A stretch of DNA of 64,000 nt. Source: Amanita rubescens (taxonomy: Eukaryota > Basidiomycota > Agaricomycetes > Agaricales > Amanitaceae). Location: the NCBI GenBank assembly GCA_015039365.1, contig WION01000176.1, positions 46,421 through 110,420 of the forward strand. Reading direction: 5' to 3'. Position 1 is the first letter of the stretch, and the number at the start of each line of letters is the position of its first letter. A model generated the notes under the pieces. It did no database searches and had not been told where the DNA came from. It saw only the letters and a list, made by a program, of their open reading frames with translations. This document shows, piece after piece, positions 55,949 to 64,000 of the stretch. Made by a program: the position numbers and the translations under genes.

Positions 55949-58900
55949 GCTTGAATGAGCGATAAGAGTCTTGAAAAGACTGCAATCTAATGACATCGTC
56001 GTATGCTTGCTTAGAGTCCGTAAGCTTAAGCATAACGGAGTCGGCTTACCATTTTTTGATAAAGTATTAAGGCTGTGGAGTGTTGTGCAGTTGACCACGA
56101 CTAAAGAAGGGGGCGGTAATGCAGTTGAAGGTGGATTGTGTGCACGACTTATAGCGCTTGCTTTCCCGGTATGATTCCTTTCGGAAACAAAATGGAGAGA
56201 AGGGTATCGCACTTAAGATAGAACAGATCGAATGGGTTTAACTGGCCTAGATGAACACGACGTCTTTTTTTGGAATGTATATGGTCTGGCGTGTGTTTTG
56301 AACATCGAAGCAATGGTCATGTAGTATAAACATGTGCCCCGATTCGAACGCACGAGGCCGGCGCGTGCCATTTCCGGACCGCGGCCGAAACTACTTGATA
56401 GTAAAATCCCCAGGTAACGATAAAACCTCACTGGAGAAAAATGCTAACGTACAGAGGATGTTTATTGTGCGAAGGGTAGTTTTTCACCGTGGTCTCGAAA
56501 ATCAACCGGGGAATGGACCTTGCGGGATATGTCAAGCGAGATGATTGGCGATGAGAATGCATCTGGCTAGGGATTAGAGCTGTCACCGCAAGCTGCGTTG
56601 CGTTCTGCTCGCAGTTAGCTGACAAACCAAGCAGTGCGAACTGTGCCTTGTGGGAAACATCAAGATAGTCAAGTAAGGTTACTTAAGTAATAAGATATGA
56701 CTGGATATGGTCTGCGTGCAGACTCAAAGCATCGATCATTGATAGATTGATATGCGAACGGCAGATTATTGTTGATCATTTCCATTTTAGTGTATTGGCA
56801 CATGTATGCGCAGCGGAATAGGGCGCGGCCGCTATCGCTCCGCAACCATGCGGTAGACTTTGGTAGACCGTGAATGAGAATGCCGCGATGCCAAGATTTG
56901 GTCCGGAGGTTCGATATCGCGCTTGTTACATATCTACACTACTTACCACAGCATTAGTCAGTGCCGGACATGATATCTATGCCAACGCCACCTGGATATG
57001 CAATTCCTTGGCAAATGGTGTTATCATACTTTCTCCCGGTGCAATTACAACAAGGCTGTACGAGGGCAAATTGAATACTCTGACAGCGCGACGAGTATTA
57101 ATATTTTGCTACAGTTGCCCACTTGAGTGGTGGACGGTATTAGAGCCTCTGCTTTCCTCATGGACTTGACTCACCAATAAAAAACAAACCCAGTACCGTC
57201 GGAGACGGTAGTAGACAATGTGCTTTGTTTGTTCTTGTTTGCTTAATTGGCGGATATTTCCCTCGTTCCGTATCATTCCGAGTTACACATATCCAAAAGG
57301 CTTAACGGTTATTGTTTTCTCCTCTCGTATGAAATTGCGGCGGAAATTGACTGAACGGAGATGATGCTTAGAGGCATAAGGTCAGCACTTAGTTCGGAAC
57401 TGAACGATATTCCGTTGGCGGCCTGACACCGACTTTATCTATTGGCGATTGCACTCCCAAATGAATATCCGATTTCTGTCGTTCGCTTTTGGCAATAAGG
57501 CCGTGTCGCATTGGTACGTGCAGCAGATTGGAATGCTCGCCACGTCCAAGTCAATAGCATCTGTATTCCAGGACACTGATAGTCGTTTAGGTTAGACATC
57601 ACACGTCGTCCCAACTACAGCTTCTACGCTTATACCTTTACCTTTACCTTGTTTTATAGTAGATATTTCTTTTGGAATATCTCGGTATACAAATGGAAGC
57701 CAAAAGATAAAGTGTGCCTGCAAACAATTTGATTGTTTCCGGTAGCGGGAAGAGTGCAAGACGAGAGCCGGTGCGGGCGCGTGAGGCAAGGGTCTGAGTC
57801 GGATCGGCTTAGAGGCAATCGATGACCAGTGGCGTGGATCAGGGGCTCAAGCAGAGTTTGATCGACATGACTAGATGAGCGTCGGCTTGCGCCGACCGCG
57901 ACTTTGCTTGCTTGCGTGATGTAATTGTAAGATATATAGGATAGATCAGAGTGCGTCAGTCATGATTCGCATGTTCTCTTGAACGTGTGTTCACTCAAAC
58001 ATAAATTATCGTTCGCTACACACAACACGACACGGTCGATAAATACGTGGAATACGACATATTTTTGTAGTACAAGCGTACCACTCATCATACGCAGCAT
58101 TGATTAGTGCAACTTAAGGAAGGACTTGTGCTGAAGTTCGATGATAAGACGGGCAGAAGAAGAGTAGAGTTGGGTGGAGTAAAAGAGAGAGATAAGATAA
58201 CTAACAGTTCCCACGATTCAACTCAATGCGATCAGGACATGATTACATAAGTAATGAAGTCTAATCCTCTTGAACAAGAAAGAAGACGGTTGTACTACAT
58301 CGCGACGCGCGCAGTGTACTATGCCTTCTTAAGCAGGACAACCGTCAACCCACTCAATTCATCACTGAAAAAACTGCTGTCGCCATCGCTACCATTGTAA
58401 TCTCTTAAACTCAAGAGATTAATCTATGGATCCAAGCTGCCTTTCACTACCCAATAGCTCAACGCATGTCACCCTTCTAGCTCGAATCACCTGATACTTC
58501 CTCCAGCCCAAATCCCTGATGCTGACACTTCTTTTCCGGAGTCAAAATCGACGAGATGAGAATTTTCTTCCTCCGTCCTCCCCAGCATCAATCCATCGTG
58601 CCTGAACGCCAGGCTACCACCGACGTCTCACTTTTCATTCCGGAAAAGTCTGCATTTTCATCCCTCTTACTGTTACCCTGGATTTTCTTGATGCCGTGCT
58701 TCACTCTTGCGCCGTCAACGAGTCTCTGGCCCAATTTGATCCAATATGGTATCCCCGTTCGTCCTGAGATGTGCGTAGGTTGTTCCCCGACGATCCAGCC
58801 TCAATTAATCTTAACCGAGTGACAACTCTGCATCGCTGCTTAACGTTGTGCCGCCAGTTATTGAAGAATGGGATAAACTAGATCCCGGACATGCTGTGCA

Positions 58901-59256
58901 GGACTGCCACTCGGAAAGTAGCGTATTGATCGGGTAGTTTCGCTCCTCCAGTGGTGAATGTGATGTCATTTTAAACTGTTCTGGCGCCTCTCTGTTAGGG
59001 CCAGAATTCGACTATTGGAATGAACATCAAAATGATTCTTGCATGTATTATTGTAGTTTACAGGCAGACGAGTTGATTATACACATAATTCATCCGATCA
59101 TCTCGTACGACGGAGAAAAAGAAGGTGCATATTAAATAAATTAAAAGTCAACGTGAAAACTGTGGTTGCATGAGCGTGGAGAGCGTTCCGCAAGTGATAA
59201 ATGCTCACTTTGAGTTTAATCATGGTGCCGCTTGTGTCGCCTTGAACTTCTGATGA
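55949..59256. other. Gene-poor region of about 3.3 kb
   Basis: No supported gene. Short open frames (56870-57169, 57592-57789, 58556-58822) have no domain and no good splice context. Near 56337-56400 the minus strand has a GTTCGAATC box like the internal promoter of tRNA genes, but no tRNA fold. CpG content is normal, so this looks like host intergenic DNA rather than transposon. Confidence 0.4.
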
Positions 59257-59652
59257 TCACCGTTGCGGGATCGACGGATAGGATTGATACCGATAGTACG
59301 GAGATTGACGTGGATCCACACCGGTATTGTAGGGTACACCCATGACGCCGAGTTGGTTGTTAGGGTATCCGGGTGACATGATTAACATTCCGGTACCCGG
59401 ATCCGCTGAAGTCATGTACGGGCTGTTATATGCTTGCGTGCCAAAGTATGGTGATACTGGCGTGCCCCATGGACCCGGAAACTGTTGTGCCAGTGAGGTG
59501 TACCCTGGGGCATATCCCGGTGCGTATCCTGTTGTTCCATATTGGGGAAATGTGGACCCATAAGAGGTACCGTAACGGTACCTCCCAGGGGAGGAAGTGT
59601 ATGTGCAACTTGAAGAACGCCCGCCGTACAGGCTCAGAGGCATCGTTTTCAC
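59257..59652 (-). CDS. Tyr/Gly/Pro-rich low-complexity protein, 131 aa
   Basis: The protein is made of YG, PGY and SPY units (GTTGYAPGYAPGYTSL, AYNSPYMTSADPG, SPGYPNNQLG, SPYYRYQSYPS). It has no recognisable domain, signal peptide or membrane segment. Such Tyr-rich sequences are prone to phase separation or act as structural proteins. A TATA box (CCATATAAAG, 59730-59721) supports a promoter here. An upstream ATG at 59689 opens a different frame without this composition. It lies so close to the expected transcription start that it may be skipped. The gene is divergent from the SNF2 gene with about 345 bp between the starts. Confidence 0.5.
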   Translation of the reverse strand: MKTMPLSLYGGRSSSCTYTSSPGRYRYGTSYGSTFPQYGTTGYAPGYAPGYTSLAQQFPGPWGTPVSPYFGTQAYNSPYMTSADPGTGMLIMSPGYPNNQLGVMGVPYNTGVDPRQSPYYRYQSYPSIPQR

Positions 59653-59720
59653 TGCCGTAGTATGTTATCGTGCTGGGTGCTAGTTGCATGGTGATGTCGG
59701 CTTTGGACCCGGATGGAGAG

Positions 59721-59730
59721 CTTTATATGG
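59721..59730 (-). promoter_or_regulatory. TATA box
   Basis: CCATATAAAG on the minus strand, about 70 bp upstream of the ATG at 59652. Confidence 0.55.
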
Positions 59731-59997
59731 CAAAATGCTTGCACACCCTTTCACAGCAAGGAGGTGGTGCTGTTGACGTCAATGAATTGTTTTGGATATG
59801 AGCCACAGCAAAGTCTGCGATAGGTCATGATAAAGATAGAGATAGTTAAGTTGCCAGGTCCAGGCGGTGCCAGTGCGGGGAACTTCGGATGCACCGGTCC
59901 GATGGGCGGGCACACATGACGCTGACGTAAGAGTTACTTTAGGGCCGGTACAGGCGCGTCCTGGACGCGGGTCGCGTCATACAAAGTCAGCGCAACC

Positions 59998-63329
<3,332 letters not shown>

Positions 63330-64000
63330 GGATTTGTTAGATATACATACATATATCCTTGTCAATAATAGATACTATTCAACCATTGCTGTAAAATATT
63401 GTTAATAAATTAGTAATAATAGGGACTTGCAGTAAGACAAAACATTGAAAGCATCATTGGTAGCCAAATGTTACTACATACATATCAATTCCTTGCTCAT
63501 CCATGCTCATCTAGCCCACCCTCAACAATTGCCTCAATTTTGTTGAAACATGCAACTGAGAGTGAGAGCACAAGAATAATGAGAACACAATGGACATTGT
63601 TCTTTGCAAATAACTGGTTGCACTGACCAGTTGCAACTGTTCTTTCACTGGTTTTTGTTTTTTCCAAAATTAGACAACACCAGACCAGTCTTGTTACAAA
63701 CATGGTACAGACTCCTACATTATGCATCAGCAACCCTGCAAAAAAACTTGTGCAAACTTGTGCAGTCTTGTGAACTTATTGACTTATCTGCCATCAAACT
63801 TATGGTAAATTTGGTAATTGTAAACTTATCAACTTATCTGCAATCAAACTTATGGCACTTATCAATATGTAAACTCAACAACAATTGCAATGTTAATCTT
63901 GAGCACATTTGTAATTGTAAACCCATTGTCTGATGATGACTTATGATGACTGAAATGAACTTGAAAGGATAATCATGATTACTGGATGCAACTTCTAGAT
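63330..64000. repeat. AT-rich, CpG-poor repeat DNA at the right edge
   Basis: No gene. Diverged direct repeats of about 55 bp occur near 63775-63860 (CTTATCTGC.ATCAAACTTATGG twice). ACTTGTGCA is also repeated. Composition resembles the 22-29 kb block, so another transposon cluster probably begins here. Confidence 0.5.

Noticed and set aside
56337..56400. tRNA-like segment on the minus strand with GTTCGAATC
   Set aside because: The box matches the internal promoter consensus, but the flanking bases do not form a T-stem or acceptor stem and no anticodon arm can be placed. At most a tRNA-derived relic.
56870..58822. Open frames at 56870-57169, 57592-57789 and 58556-58822
   Set aside because: Short, isolated, no domain, no supporting promoter or splice pattern.

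Overview
The window looks like nuclear DNA of a basidiomycete, almost certainly an agaricomycete. The reasons are dense genes with many 50-60 bp GT-AG introns, a KDZ (Kyakuja-Dileera-Zisupton) transposase, a chromodomain Ty3/Gypsy element, the mushroom-type Myb/SANT-like and HNH families, and a strong footprint of CpG decay. All exon models were built by eye from splice signals, frame continuity and family knowledge; no search was run.

Layout. (1) 231-1561: a spliced tail-anchored protein of unknown function. (2) 2557-19060: one KDZ transposase gene on the minus strand, split by nested insertions. A 1.8 kb TG...CA element (2885-15965, 4-bp target duplication ACGC) sits in the KDZ gene. A complete 11.3 kb chromodomain Ty3/Gypsy element (3927-15193, 272-bp LTRs, target duplication CATCC) sits in that element. 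The gag of the Gypsy element is broken by a giant near-perfect palindrome (5379-8065). (3) 20234-21385: a Myb/SANT-like gene. (4) About 21.6-48.3 kb: a block very poor in CpG, made of non-autonomous terminal-inverted-repeat elements with arrays of GGA-N-TCC heptamers, plus an intact CpG-rich autonomous hAT element. A 10,752-bp segment of the block is present twice in direct orientation, about 11.2 kb apart. Its limits coincide with the left terminus of one transposon and the right terminus of another. (5) 49.3-56 kb: ordinary genes: a small predicted beta-trefoil protein, an HNH-domain protein, an ankyrin protein, a TatD-type hydrolase and a salicylate-hydroxylase-like FAD monooxygenase. (6) 56-59 kb: gene-poor DNA. 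(7) 59.2-63.3 kb: a Tyr/Gly/Pro-rich small protein, divergent from a 925-aa SNF2 remodeller of the LSH/DDM1/IRC5 type. (8) 63.3-64 kb: AT-rich repeats again.

The mobile elements are linked by one process. The 5' LTR differs from the 3' LTR only by four CpG transitions. Every break in the long Gypsy frame is a TGA that could come from CGA. The KDZ gene has the same kind of stop. Three of the four differences seen between the two hAT copies are CpG transitions. The older non-autonomous elements contain a stretch of about 1.75 kb with no CG that I can see. This is what long-term cytosine methylation and deamination of transposons would leave. The most unusual structures are the composite duplication bounded by two unrelated transposon ends, the palindrome inside gag, and the element family whose subterminal GGA-N-TCC arrays differ mainly in the central base.
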